Source: Nissolia schottii
Taxonomy: Eukaryota > Streptophyta > Magnoliopsida > Fabales > Fabaceae
DNA: 64,000 nucleotides
Assembly: GCA_003254905.1 (NCBI GenBank)
Contig: QANU01066119.1
Span: forward strand, 158,836-222,835
Direction of reading: 5' to 3'
In this document: in pieces, positions 33,808 to 47,211 of the stretch
How the letters are laid out: each line of letters starts with the position of its first letter
Numbering within the stretch: the stretch's first letter is position 1
The notes under the pieces: generated by a model
The model's input: the letters and a program-made list of their open reading frames with translations, nothing else
Told to the model about the DNA's origin: nothing
The model's database searches: none
Translations under genes and position numbers: made by a program

Positions 33808-36800
33808 AGATTGTATGTGTACATGTTATCTCCTTATATAATAGAGAGTATGGTTGGTCTCTCCTTATATTATGAGAGATTATCATCACCATGTACAAGA
33901 GAGAGTACTGGTGTTGTCTCCCCTTATTTTGTAAGATATGGTTGTGTCTATATTCTCTATTTATAAGTGAGTGTTAATGGTCATTCCTTATATTTGAGAG
34001 ATTGTAACCCTCCAATTAGTGAAATAAGTATTTTCCTTGTTGCTAGAAATATTTCTATTCAGTTCCACCTTTATCTCATCTCAATTTTTAGTTATGTTAA
34101 ACTACTTTGTAACTCTAGTACCTAACAGTGGTATCAGAGCCCGTGGTTATTGAGCCATTGGTTGTTAATCATTTTTTGTTGCAGAGAAGCAATTCGATTT
34201 CTGAAAAATTCGAGATTAAAAAGTTTAGTGGGAATAACTTCACCCAATGGAAATCAAAGATCAAGGCAATATTGAGGAAGGATAATTGCTTAGATGCAAT
34301 TGAAGGGAGACTTGCAAGGATCTCTGATGACAAGTGGAAGGATATAGATGACAACGATGTTGCTAATTTGCATCTCACAATAGCTTATTCAATATTGTCA
34401 AGTGTTTCAGAGAAAAAGACAACAAAGGAGATTTGTGATGCACTCATCAAGTTATACGAGGTCAAGCCACTTCGCAACAAAATATTTTTGAAGAGGAGGC
34501 TCTACACTCTTCGAATAAGTGAATCCACATAAGTGACGGACCTCATCGACATTCTAAATACCCTATTTTCACAATTTATAGCCATGGAGTGCTAGATAGT
34601 AGAAAACGAACGTACATAGCTTCTACTTTAGAGTTTACCAAATTCATATGATCAACTCATCATCAATATCACAAATAATATGATTACCGACTATAAAAAC
34701 TTTAATGATGTATCCAGTGTCGTTCTTGAAGAAGAATTCAAGCACAAGGACAGAGAAGATAGGACGGAGAGTTTGAGGCATGCAAAAAACTTTGTCAATT
34801 ATAACAGGTCAATCAATAGAATGTGACTCTAGTAGAAGTTAAAATCATGGTAGAACAAAACCTCGAAGATGGAAGAACTTTACTTGCTACAACTATGGAA
34901 AGAAAGGGCACTTGGAAAAGGATTGTTGGTACAAAAAGAAGAGTACAAAGAAAGCTTCAGAGGCGACAATCTCTCAAGGATATCTTGTAAATACCTCTGA
35001 TGATGAAGAGGTCATGTACAACGAAGCATTAGGCATTCAGTAATATTTTGTTCGTCAAGTAGAAGAGGAATTGATATTTTGAGAAGCTTATTAGAAATAA
35101 CTTTGAGTGGGAGATTGTGAGAAAGACAAAGTTATTTTAGATTGGAAAATTCAAAAATGGTGGCTCTTAAAAGATAACGCAAGTGGAAGCAAAATTCACC
35201 GCAACAAGAAGCAAATATCATCATGGTAAAACTGTGAATAAGGTGGTGGCTGCTTGTCCAAGTAGAATTGTAAAAGTAAAAACCAAATTGAACCTGTCTT
35301 ATACAACTCATGGTTGTGAATCAATTTCAACTTGTGTCAACTTGTAATATTTTGCTTAATTGATAAGCATAGCAAATCGCCATTCATTCACTGTAAATAT
35401 GCGATGGTGGTGTTGTTATTGTAGTGTGTCATATTATGGTACCTATGTTAGACTTGGCAACCAATACCAAGTGAATTGAGTATTTATGAAATTATTTTAA
35501 TTATGACAAATATTGCATTTTCATGTAATCAGAGTTATTATGCAGCAGAATTTATCAACCATAAATAAAATTATATGCTTGCTCAATTATATGTATTAAA
35601 TAATAAAATTAATATAGCAACTTATAAACAATTATTAATAGATGTATAAGGTTACAATTTATAAATATGCAAGAAAATAATAAATGTTTGCAATAAAGAG
35701 ATAGAGTTAGAGAGATTGCAAATAGTGATTTATCTTGGTTTGACCACCCTAGTAATTTACATCTAGTCCCAAAGTGTCTTGCTCAAGATTTTTCCACTAT
35801 CATCAAGCTTCTAACTTAGATGCTTGAAAAACCTTTACATTCAAGAGCACTCCTCACACTTAGGATCTCCCATGACCTTTGTGTTTGAACCTCAAGAACC
35901 AATCTTTAGGGATAACACACCCTAAGCAACTAGAGGGATACCTCATCCTTTTTACAGTGTATGAATTTGTGTAGAAAAAGAAACTCTCTCAAAGACTGGA
36001 TGATACAAATTGAAGCACACTATTTTCTTTGCAAATAAACTCTCTTGTAGAATAGATGATTCAACTTGAAGCTCTACTAGGAGTATTGATTATATCTCTT
36101 TTTCGCTCTTATGATGATGAAAAATATTAATCCATTGATAGTGTGAAGTATAAGGATAATGAGAGTGAAGAGCTTGGCTAGAAATGTGAGTTTAATGAGT
36201 ATTTATAAAGTTTGTAAGTGTACTAGCCGTTACTCATTAATTCTCCAATTTCTGTCCGTTGAGAACTAACCATTTTAAGCTTCTAGAGCTTGGTCATTTA
36301 AATGACACCCCTAGCCATTCGAATGACTCAAGAAAATATAGTCGTTATGTCGTCTTTTTTACCAGGTCATTCGAATGACAAACCCTGGTCATTTGAATGA
36401 CTCAAGTTTGCTTGAGTCAAATTCATCATTTTCCCCATTCTTTTGATTCCTATTGTCAATCTTAACCTTTTTTAGTTCCTAGAATCAAAATATCATTTAA
36501 GAGCATCATTCCAAGAGTTTCGAAAAGGATATATATCAATTTTTCTTTGACAAGAATACCTTAAATCCTAAGAGATTATATCCTTTTGACAAATTGTTTG
36601 GACTTAGTATTCTTCATATGTCCTTTCTTTGGCGTTACCATGTTCTTCATGGGATAAACATTTTATGCTCAACCTTTTTGACTTTGGGCACCATGCATGT
36701 GAATATTAATTTCCTTCTTGTTTCATCTTATTCTTGATGCCTTGGACTTACTTATATATAAGATTATTTACTTGAAAATATAGTCAGTCCAATGTGTTCC

Positions 36801-37720
36801 AATATCTTAATATGCATATTAGGCACATATCAAATCAATATATTTATCCAATAATATTGTTTGCCTAACATGCATGCATTCTAACACACTTGATATTCAT
36901 GCATATATTCATTTAGACACAAATATATCCAATAGTTAATTTATCAAGGAACATATAAAAGGTTATTGGATATGTTCTTAAAAGGATTTTTCTCATAAAT
37001 CATTGTATGATGTGTAAGCTATATGATACCATCAAATTCAATCATACAAGATCAAATGTAATCCATTTAGCATATAACATTCTTTTGCATTCTAATTGTC
37101 ATCATGTGTTTGTTAGGTTCCATTTATCATCATAAAGATATATTGTATTAGATAGAACAACTAGGGAAGCCTAGTTCCACAACCTAGGGTAGGAGTGCCA
37201 CATTAAGGTACTAGATTAAGAGTTTGAGATACATTTAAGTGAATGCTATAGAGAGAGTAAAATAATTTTTTCCTATGTGTATTTTCTTGTGTCTTTGTTA
37301 TTTTCACATACAAGAGAAAGTGTCATTGTTATTTCCTTGTATTTGAGAGATTAGTATCTCCATGTATTAGAGAGAGTGTTTTTGTTCTCTCCTCATACAT
37401 TAAACTAATTGTATGTGTGTTATCTCTATATATATTAGAGAGAATGTGGTTGGTCTCTCCTTATAATATGAGAGATTGTTATCTTCATGTATAAGAGAGA
37501 GTGTTGTTGTCTCCCCTTATGTTATAAGAGATGGTTGTGTTTATATTCCCCCTTTATAATAGAGTGTTAGTGGTCATTCCTTATGTTTGAGGGATTGTAA
37601 TCCTCTACTTAGTAAAATAAGTATTTTCCTTGTTGCTAGAAATATTTGTATTCAATTTCACCTTTATCTCATCTCAATTTTTAGTTGCATTAAACTTATT
37701 TGTAACTTTGGTACGTGACA
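33808..37720 (+). mobile_element. Copia-type LTR retroelement, fossil
   Basis: A 5' LTR (about 33808-34127, ending CCTAACA) is followed at once by a TGGTATCAGAGC primer-binding site (34129-34140). The 3' LTR (about 37111-37720) starts TGTTAGG and ends GTGACA; it shares the long 'gagagattgt...ctccttat' region with the 5' LTR, which is shorter at its left side. A UBN2-type gag starts near 34190 (FEIKKFSGNNFTQWKSKI), with a zinc-knuckle-like segment at about 34888-34930. No reverse transcriptase or integrase is seen. The interior from about 35690 to 36460 looks like another inserted repeat. The element is broken and older than the one at 28.6 kb, judging by LTR divergence. Confidence 0.7.
35690..36460. 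repeat. Inserted repeat inside the copia element (unclassified)
   Basis: This segment has no retroelement coding sequence and carries motif pairs such as GGTCATTCGAATGAC / GTCATTTGAATGACTCAAG (about 36291-36411), near-palindromes that recur four times. The opening part ('gagattgcaaatagtgattta...tttgaccaccct') reads like a common legume dispersed repeat. Class and exact ends are not determined. Confidence 0.35.
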
Positions 37721-40563
37721 ATTTTTATATATTTATCTATTTAAATTCGATTAAGCAATTAACCTTGTGATCCATTGGTTGAAGCAATGATACAGTGATT
37801 CAATGGAGCTGCTGAGTCAAATATACAATAAAACGAGGTCGTTCTCATATGTTTTAAGTTAAATTTTTATTATGCTAGTCATTGTGCTTTCAAAAATACT
37901 TTGTGTACACCACATTTACCATCCATCGTCACCGCCTCATTTTACATGCATCCCACGTATTCTATATTTGTTTCCAAATTTGGAAAACACGGAAACCCAC
38001 GAGCACATCATTTCACACACAATCACAGTCACACGATCTCAAAACCTTCAGCTCTCAATTCCAGAAGAGAAATTCACGCCTCCATCATTCTTCTTGTTCG
38101 ATCATTGTCTGTCATCATTCTCGTATCATTTCAACACTATTATCATCGTAATCATCTTCCTCTCATCGCATTTTTCTTCTTAAAAATGATGAGTGAAAAA
38201 TGCACAATTTCTTCTCTTCTCAAATTTCAAGTGAATTTAGCTATTTCTTGTGCATGTGAGATCCAGGTTTGCACAAAACAATACTTTTCCCTTCTAAAAT
38301 GGTAAAAAAAAAAAAAAAAAAAAANTGTTAAACATCGTGGAAAAACAGATAAATGACACACCAGAAAAAATAGGAGAAAGATAGATAACAGAGAAATAAC
38401 AATTACATTATCTGAGTTGATGTTTAACAGTAACGAAATCAAAAGAAAAACATGACAAAGGTAATTGACATCAGCATGTTGTGCAACAAAGTTGAAATTT
38501 ACACTATGCATATAAGCGTACAGTACATAAACTAATCATGCATGTTCGCCTAAACACAAATGATGTATCTATATCCTTTGTATAATAATACTTCTATCCC
38601 TTTGAACTGTCATTTGTAGTTTATATATATTGATGATCACTACTCATTAATATCTGCTAAATTTGGTGATCTATTATGTACATTATGACCTGTCAATTGA
38701 TCTCTAACAGTACTTGCAGATTTTGGTATTTCTCAACATTGGAGTTGAATGAGACTGCACTTCAGGCATCTTTCTTTAAGCTGCCAACGCACACAAAAAA
38801 AAAATCATAAATAAAAAATTTCATCTCAAAGCAGTAGAACAACAGCAACAAAATAACAATAACAAGTCTTTTCCTACAAGATTTTGATTTCATGTGAAAG
38901 CAGCACATGAGTAAAAAGAACTCTGATGTTTCAAATTACAATTATTGACAACAAAAGATTTGATTTGATTGACATAAATCAAAGTTTAAATGCCTTTACC
39001 TACACACGTGGTGAGGTCTCTAGCATACCACTGTTACATTTCGTAATTAAAGGTAATTATTTATGACATCAAAGTCGATCACACATTTGTTTTTTTTTTT
39101 TTACCTGCCATTTAAAATAATTAAAAGAATTTTATATTATTATTTAATTATATGTTATCACATTAGTAAAAGTAGTTAACTCTCATATTTACTGTCTAAA
39201 AATAAAACTATTTTTCTTAACGTAACAACAAATGATTGGCTAATAGTCTAAAAATATGTTGCACTTACCATACATATAATAATTAAATTCTTAAAGTTAA
39301 TTGAACTCTAATTACACCTCATTTAGCATGACATTTGACAATTCAATTAAAAATTATATTTTTCAGTTTTGAATGCAAAGTGTATTATACGCTAAAATAT
39401 CATGTTTGAATAGTTTTTCTATTATGATATATCTAAGATATTTTTTAAATTATACTAGCACTATAGATGATTTGGGCTATATTATGCATTCAAAAATAAT
39501 GTCACACTCTAACATAGCATGATAATTGTAATTTTAAATTACTGACTTTTAAAATGATATGTAAATGAAGTAATAGGTGAAATGAGTGAGAAGAACATGA
39601 AGATTTGATTTATTTATTTTTTTTATAGTTGAATGAATTAAAATGGAAGGATAAAGAAAAAATTTAATATACAACTTAAAATGATCAATGTGAATAGGCA
39701 TAATATGGCACGAGAAACAATTATTTATAACATTTTTCCTTCTTATTTTTCTTCTTATTCTTCCCTCATTCTATCTATTAAACACACTTTTTTCTCCTTT
39801 CTCTTACTATCTCCATCTCCCCCACATCCAAAATGTCTTCCTTTCATTTAATTCTCCTGACACTAACTAGCTTCATTGAAAGTTGTGTGTGATCGTTTCT
39901 CTTATAATACTTATTCCTACGCAATTATATATAAAATGTTGTCTACCCTTACATTATATATATATATAATAACTATTAATAAAGAGGGATCAAAAGTTAA
40001 TCTATTCATTATATTTAATAGTTTTTAGAGTTTCATGCATATAGTAAAAATATTTTATTTAATAACTCCTCAACTCCATCATGCTCAAAGAAGTTACAAT
40101 CATGATCCATCAACTTATGCTCCACAAACACTTCTGCACATTCTACAACCATATTCTTTTAATCGCTCCCGTATAAGTATAAGTATAAGTGTGTGTGTAT
40201 ATATATATATATTAAAACAAAAAAAAAAGCATGCATCTTCATAAACTTTAAAAAAAAAAACTAATTTACTATTTGACTAGCATTTATATATATATATAAT
40301 TAGTCTAAGCTTATTTTATCTATTTTCACTCTCAGCTATGCTCGTTAATAATTATAATTCCTTCAATTATCAACATTTTTCAAATTTCATATCAAATGCT
40401 TCAATTTTAATAATATAACAAAAGTGTCTCACGAAAATTATTTTTTTGTTCTATTTGAAGAGAATGTAAAACAAATATCCTTATTTGGTTCATTATTGTT
40501 GCTATCCTCCTCAAACCAAAAAGAGGAACACAACAATAGAGAAAATGAAAGAAGAATAAAAGT
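37721..40563. other. AT-rich intergenic region
   Basis: No gene is supported. A T/C-rich block at 37870-38310 keeps overlapping frames open but shows no domain. A poly-A run ends in a single N at 38325. (TA)n runs occur at about 39955-39968, 40198-40210 and 40287-40298. The right end abuts the predicted stop of the QWRF gene and should hold its 3'UTR. Confidence 0.45.
38325..38325. other. Single N after a poly-A run
   Basis: One N follows a run of 21 A, a homopolymer-length ambiguity or a contig join. Confidence 0.8.
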
Positions 40564-43500
40564 TCAACGAAAAAAAACAACTAAATAGATAGCAATAAAC
40601 ATCAAAAATAAGATTAGGCATTGAAAGTTATATGTTGTCACCTCGAGGATAGAGATGGTGCGGAAAAGATCATAGAATTCTTCCAAGAGCAACTTTTCTT
40701 GTGAAACAATTTCTGCTAATTCTGAAAGCAACTCAGCAGTCTTGTCAGCCTGTTTATGAAGCAAATTCAATTTCAATTCTAATTCTGAGTTCTCATCAGA
40801 TACTATGACAAGATCAGTTCAGTTACTAAACATACTGAGAGTGAAAAACTAGTCAACATTGACTTGATGGAAGATGTGAGATCAGATGCATGCTGCTGAG
40901 CAATGAATGCTGATTGAATGTCCACCTGCAAGCATAAGAGTTTAATTAAATGCAGTTTCCTTAATACTAAACCATGAAATTAGAGAAATATACTTTGTAA
41001 TATTTTTTGAGACATTACCATGAAATGCCTTAATCTATAATAATTAAATTTTTGGGTTCCTCTCACTACTATTTTTATGGAAATTTTCTTTTTACCTAAA
41101 CTACTTTCAGTTAACCCATTTCCCTTGACTCCCCTAATTAATCGTTCATAATCTAAATTTTAGGTTTCACTTTACTTGATCCTACTAAATTTTAATTTTA
41201 ATTTTAATTTTAAATTTTAATTTTACTAAATTTATTTCACTTAACCTAATGATTAAATCTTTCAAAATTTGAAAATTAACATTCTCACATATAACATTTA
41301 AAAATACAGAGAATAAAGCTTAACAATTTCTATAAAAAAAAATAAGCTCAACAACTCTAAAATAGTATCAGTAGGTAACATGGGTACTAAACTAGTCTGT
41401 AATATAAGCATTATTGATATGTGTGGACAGTGAGAACTAATTTTTCTTCATTTGTAGTATCTTTTTATTGAACTGTCTCATTTTAATGGTCTTTATTAAA
41501 CCTACCTTTGCACCTTCTAAAAGGGGAACTTTGCAAACAACAGAATGCAGACACTCCTGCGTCACATCAATTGCTGCTAAGTGTCGCCTTTCCATACCTC
41601 CCCACATTTCCAATAGCTTCATCTACCAAAACATCAAACATAAGAAGTTAACATGAAGAACTTAATCACTGAAAATAATAACGCATATGAAAAAAACCAC
41701 AATTAGATGAGCTCGAGCAATTACTTGAGAATGCAGTACAAAGTTGAGCTTCATCTTAAGCTTTTCCCTCTCAAGTTGTATCCTTTTTTGCATCACGGAA
41801 TGCCTCAGTTTTGTGAGACCATCCAAAGCACATATCAAATTACTCTAAAGGCACGTTCACAATTCACAAAACCATTAATGCATATATTCATACTTTCTAT
41901 TGATAAAAATCATAGAGCAACAAACCATACAAAGAAAAAAAAAATGTTAACGCAGTTAACCAATGCTTGGTTGGTTCTCACGGTTTGGCACTAGCTCTTC
42001 TTGACGAAAGACTCGAACACGAGTCTTATGAATGAAAATTGTAATGCCAAATTCAGTTCTATTAGTTGGACATAAGGATAATTGTTATGTCAGACAACAC
42101 TGGGGAGTTATGAATAAATGAGTTGAATCCAGAAAATTTATAAGGCTTTTTTAAAGTCATATAATTATTTAATAATATATTTTTTTTAAAAAAATGAAAG
42201 GAAAAAATTTGAAAAAATTGAGGTTGATTGACTTAAAAATGGTGAAGTTGTAGCATGAAAATTTGAATTAAGATCAAGAAAAAGTAACAATTACTAATTT
42301 AACATGTTTACCATTACGCATATGATTGAAAAATCAGATGGTAAGTGAGAATAAATGAGTAAGAATCTATGTGTGAAAATGTAAAATTAATTTATGTCGA
42401 CTATAAAATGCGGTGACATTATTATCACTTTCTTACCGACTAACAAGTGAATATATATCCCACTAATTTTCAAGTAATTCGCCATGCCCATGATATAAAA
42501 ATAAAAATAAAAAATACTATGTCCAATTAACACTGTTCCACGGCTTTAGTTAGAGTCTCATTGAACTTTCAAAAATACGAGCGGTATAAACTTAAAGCAA
42601 AAAACAAAAATGCTACATGTACACCCAATTTCATACACGTATACATACACTATTAATAATACACAAACTTTATTTTCACGAATGCACAAACATTACAAAC
42701 TTGTAAGTAATACTCTCAACTATACTTAATTAAGTGCACAAACATTACATGAGTTAAAACACAAACTTTATGTATATAAATACGAAGTGTATGTATGGTG
42801 TATGGCTTTTAGTGTACGTGTACCAGAACTCAGCAAAAAAAATGTTTAGAGACACGCACCTCAGCCTGGGTAGAAACGTTTTCATGAGCAGCCTGAGCTG
42901 TAGCATTAGCAAACCGCCATTGCAGCAGTCGGTTATGAAGCAAGCGCAGCACATGGACACACTCGGAGGTAACCAAACCCACACCACTCGAGTTTCCCGG
43001 CGAAGAGGATTTCCTGCCTCTGAAGAGATCGAAACCCATGTTTCCATGAGGCCTCAAGGCGGGTGCCTTTTTCTCCTTGTTCTCAACGCACGTCGTTGGA
43101 GACCCCGACCTCCCCGGCGACAAAGCCCACTGAGACATCGAACTCTTGTTGTAACTGCCGAGTGAATTAGCCCTCTTCAAAGTAGTGCTTGTACCTTTCT
43201 GTACGGTGCATCTTTTCATCGTTGTAGCTGTCTCATCAAAAGAATGTTGCGGACTTGAAGCATCCGAGTCCGAATTAATCCATCTTGGAACCCTTCTTGC
43301 TACATCAATGGTCATGTACTTGGAAGAAACCTCTCTGCCCGGTTTTTTGGATGATGATGATGTTGTTCTTGATGGAGAATTGAAACCACCAGGTCCAGAG
43401 TCAACCGAAGTCGTGACGTAATATTCCGGGTTTCTCCTCGAAGATGACATTGATTTCTTGTGCATTAATGCACTCTCATCGAATGAAAACCTTCCCAGAC

Positions 43501-44711
43501 CAATCCATGAATCGCTAGAGCTTTGCTTCTTCATACAAGATGCAGGCGATCTATGTTGCATGAGTACAACAAGTATAGGATCAAATATGATCAGCTGAGA
43601 AGAAAATTAATAATACATATTGAAGTATGTATATATATTTGAATTTAATTTTTATTCATTGTTAATATAGTAAATTATAGTGTCATTCAATTGTGTTCTC
43701 AAGTTAGTGATAAAAGAGATTAATGAAACAAAGTGTTATAATTAATTTTTAATATGTTCTTAAACTAAACTATATTTTATAATTTTATAATATAATCTAC
43801 ATCTACACTATAATGAAAAAGGATATCCAAGTTGTTTAACCTTGCTGGTTAGCAATTTCTTAATATCTTAATAGTAGAGTAGCACAAAGTACCTGCAATG
43901 GATGTTGTTATTTATAATAAAGTCAAACAGACTTTTGATTGGCTCACTATTTTAAAGTTTTATTATATGAAATGTACATCAAAATTAATTATAATTATTA
44001 TATTAAGAGTTTTATGATTTTCTTTTTGGTGAATTGAAAAATAAGAAAAACAAATATAAAAACAATTTATCTTAAATAATCATTTGAAGAAAATAAGACT
44101 ACATAAATATATATATATATATATAAAATTAATTAATTAAAAATAACCAATAGGGATTAAATTTTAATTTAAGAATAATAAATAAATAAAGAATTAAGTT
44201 TAAATTTTTATCTTAAATTTTCCAAGAACATGTACTTAAAAAAATGGTGGACCTACATGGTAGGCGAGGAAGAAGATGATGATTTTCCCGGAAAATTGAA
44301 CTTTCCTGTGTGCCTCAGCGACCCAGCAACAACAACAGAGGGTCGATCGTTTTCCTTTGATGAACCATTATCGTTCTTCAGCTCCTTGCAGTTCCTCTGC
44401 CTCCTGAGAGAAAAAATGGAGCTCGGTGTCTTCGTTGGTTCCTCACGATCATGATGATGATGATGATGCTCTCTTTCTCTGATCCTATCGTTGCTGATTT
44501 GATCAGCGAGAGATGAAGAAGAACGACAATGCCTGTGGCGCCGTGAATCCGTTGAGGTGACCCGGGTTATGCGCCGAACCGGTGAGACGGGTCCAGTTGG
44601 GGATTCAGGCGAACCGGTTGATGCCGGAGACGGTGACATGAGCCGGGAACTTACGTGGCGGTTTCTGGGTTTAGCAGAAACCGCAGAGACGGAGTCGTTG
44701 GAGTGGCTCAT
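40564..44711 (-). CDS. QWRF-motif protein (EDE1/QWRF family, microtubule-associated)
   Basis: Six exons: 44711-44257, 43550-42860, 41844-41725, 41622-41506, 40925-40836 and 40749-40564, all GT/AG and phase-consistent, giving 552 residues. The N-terminal half is basic, Ser/Pro/Arg-rich and disordered (SRLMSPSPASTGSPESPTGP, a run of six His). QWRF lies at about 362-365 (LRLLHNRLLQWRFANA), followed by a helical domain (LRHSVMQKRIQLEREKLKMKL, then MKLLEMWGGMERRHLAAI and VDIQSAFIAQQHASD). Family members such as ENDOSPERM DEFECTIVE1 bind microtubules (Augmin-type role in spindle and phragmoplast); that role is inferred. Odd point: the last 20 residues form a hydrophobic stretch, unusual here; a donor GAG|GTGACA before it suggests a missed terminal exon. 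Confidence 0.85.
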
Positions 44712-46038
44712 GGGATTTTAGTACAGAACAGAGCAAAGGCAGAGGTGGCAGAAAACAGAGAGGAATGAAAAGATGATGTTTTGTGTTTGTTTTGTTGTAT
44801 CAGATGTAAGTGCCGGCACATGAGGGGGGAATTTAAATTGTTGTTGTGTGTGGTTCACCTTAGTGGTTCATGTGTGTTGTGTTGCTTTGTTGGAGTTTCA
44901 GGTTCAGTGGGGCTACTTGGATGCATTGTTTGTATATGGAAGGCAATCATTCCAAAATTTGAATAAAGATATACATGGAAAATCTTATTTGTTATGTCAT
45001 TAATTTATATCTTTATAATTTAGTATTTATAATTAGGATAAGAGTTTAATTTCTATGCATTATGATTTGTGTAGATTGTTTTTACATAGTGATTTAATTA
45101 TGTAATATCACATAAATAAAAGTAATTAACTCTCATGTTCACTAATTAATGATAATACATAATTAAATAACAATGTAAATTTTCTTTTATGTTGTTAGGG
45201 CATAAAAATTAAACATTTAAGGAATTTAATAAAGGACAAAATTTTCTTATTTCAAATAGGAATATATTAAAGTTTTTCATTAATAATGGCATTATATATT
45301 TTTAAAATTGGAATATATTAAGTTTTTTAAGGCCTAATACATGCAAGGTTTAATTAAAATTTATATTATCAACTTTAATTCTATAATGGACTTAAATAAA
45401 TTATACTTGCAAAAATAACTCACAATCTCATAAAGTGTTTACCAAAAAAGAAAACGAAATATCTCATAAATGCTCCCTGCCCATGTTTTTAGTAATATAA
45501 CTGTCTAGTATTTATCCAAACATAAAATAAAATAAAAAGCAATTAGACCATATCTTTGATTTAGTGATGGAAGTCGCAGTTGGTAAGAATTGGGTCATTT
45601 TAACAAGTGATTTGTAAGTATCACAGTAAGCGTTTAAAAAAATTTGAGAATATGTCGTAACTCTAATAAAGTAATCGGTATTGAATTTACCTAAACTTTT
45701 ATTCATCATAAAAAAAATAATATCTAATTTAATAAAGCTTCTCTAAAAAATTGTTCTTCGATCGAAGTTGGGTCAATTATTGGTTATTCCAATTTATAAA
45801 TACGTTTAACTAATCTTAACATTTTATAAATAGAGAAACAATCTATATGACCAAATTAAATAAAATGTATAATTAGAGGAGTTGAAAAATATTTTAGCCT
45901 AAATATTTTATAAATACTAACGGAGTTTTTTGTTTTGATTTTGAATTAATGTGATTATTTTCCTCAATTTAAGTTTTTAATTATTTAAAAATTAAAATTA
46001 TTTTAAAATGAAAAAGTGAAAGTACTTTGTAAGACATT
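44712..46038. other. Upstream region of the QWRF gene and AT-rich spacer
   Basis: 44712-44960 is G/T-rich, probably 5'UTR and promoter of the QWRF gene. Beyond about 45000 the sequence is AT-rich with no supported gene. Confidence 0.4.
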
Positions 46039-46326
46039 CACTACAAGAAATTATCGGCAAAAAAATCACATAGAAATTGTAATTTTAACTTTATAGTTCA
46101 AAAGAAAAACTACACTTTTAAAATATTATTAATTTTAATAAAATTTACACTTTTGTGGGTTGTCAAAATAAGTATAACCTTAAAATTTTATCTTATGAAG
46201 TGTAGCATTTATCAATAAAAGTATTCATTTTTATTTTAAAAACTACATTTTTAAAATGTGGTTAATAAAAATAATAAAAGAGTGCAGCTTTAGATCAAAT
46301 GTGGTCATCTCAAATTTCTTTGAGTG
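46039..46326. mobile_element. Miniature CACTA element with 3-bp target duplication
   Basis: A 288-bp element begins CACTACAAGAAATTATCGGC and ends, in reverse complement, CACTCAAAGAAATTTGAG. It is flanked by ATT at 46036-46038 and 46327-46329, the 3-bp duplication of CACTA elements. Inside are short ACTACACTTTTAAAA / TTTTAAAATGTGGT inverted motifs. It has no coding capacity. Confidence 0.7.
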
Positions 46327-47206
46327 ATTTAATTCTGATTAACAATATAATCATAAAAATTAGGCTTGTTTCTTTGGCAGCATTATTTGGTAAGTATAAC
46401 TATATTTTTTTAGTAAGTGTTTCTTTTGGGTTCGAATTTAATTGAGAATATGTATTTCTATTTTTTGTTTTTTCATTGTGATAATGCCACTGAAGAAATA
46501 AAAGAAAATAATTTACTTGCTCTTGTTAAAAAGATACTTTGAACGCTTGCATAAGTGGCACAAATTTAATAAAATTATACAAACATGCTTAATATAATTG
46601 AACTTAAACTTGGAAAGTGATTTTTTGTTTTAAGAAAGTGGTTAAAGTAGGAAAGGATGCAGCCAAGTAGCATACAACAATGGAAGTGGAAGTGATTTGG
46701 TGAGAATTCCGCCCCTTTGTGTTACGCCGGCAGTTTCTGAGGCCAGCGGATTCAAGGGATACCAGTTTTGTGTTTAAAACAGAGAATTTGAAGGTCTATA
46801 TTATCATTTCCTTTGTCCTAGATTAGAGAACATTAAAATAAGACAACCTTGTAAATGAATCAGCTTAATAAACTTGTTAATCAATATAAAACCATTAGAT
46901 ACTATTTAAATCCTCAAAATATTAAATCTTTGTATTTTGTTTAAGAATCATCTGAGCATATTTAATTAGGGTGAGGCCACTCCTATTTATCTATCTACAT
47001 TCACCCTATTAATTTTTTTTATATCAATCTCCTAAATTACCCTCACTCACTACTTCTTTCTAAGCCACTTCATTTCGTCAATTGTCATTTGTTACTCGCT
47101 CTCTACAAATAAATTAACTATTTGTACACCTTAAATATAGTCATTCAATAATCACTCAAACAAAGAAACAAACATTAAAAAAAAAAAGAAAAAAATAGTG
47201 AAAATA
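46327..47206. other. Intergenic spacer
   Basis: AT-rich. A small GC-richer island near 46700-46760 shows no ORF or motif I can name. Confidence 0.4.
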
Positions 47207-47211
47207 GAGAA

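Noticed and set aside
36290-36420. Repeated GTCATT(C/T)GAATGAC blocks as a CRISPR-like array
   Set aside because: Irregular spacing, few copies, and a plant nuclear setting; it is part of a transposon-derived repeat.
37870-38310. Overlapping plus-strand frames of 89-134 codons
   Set aside because: CT/AT-rich low complexity; three frames open at once and no domain.
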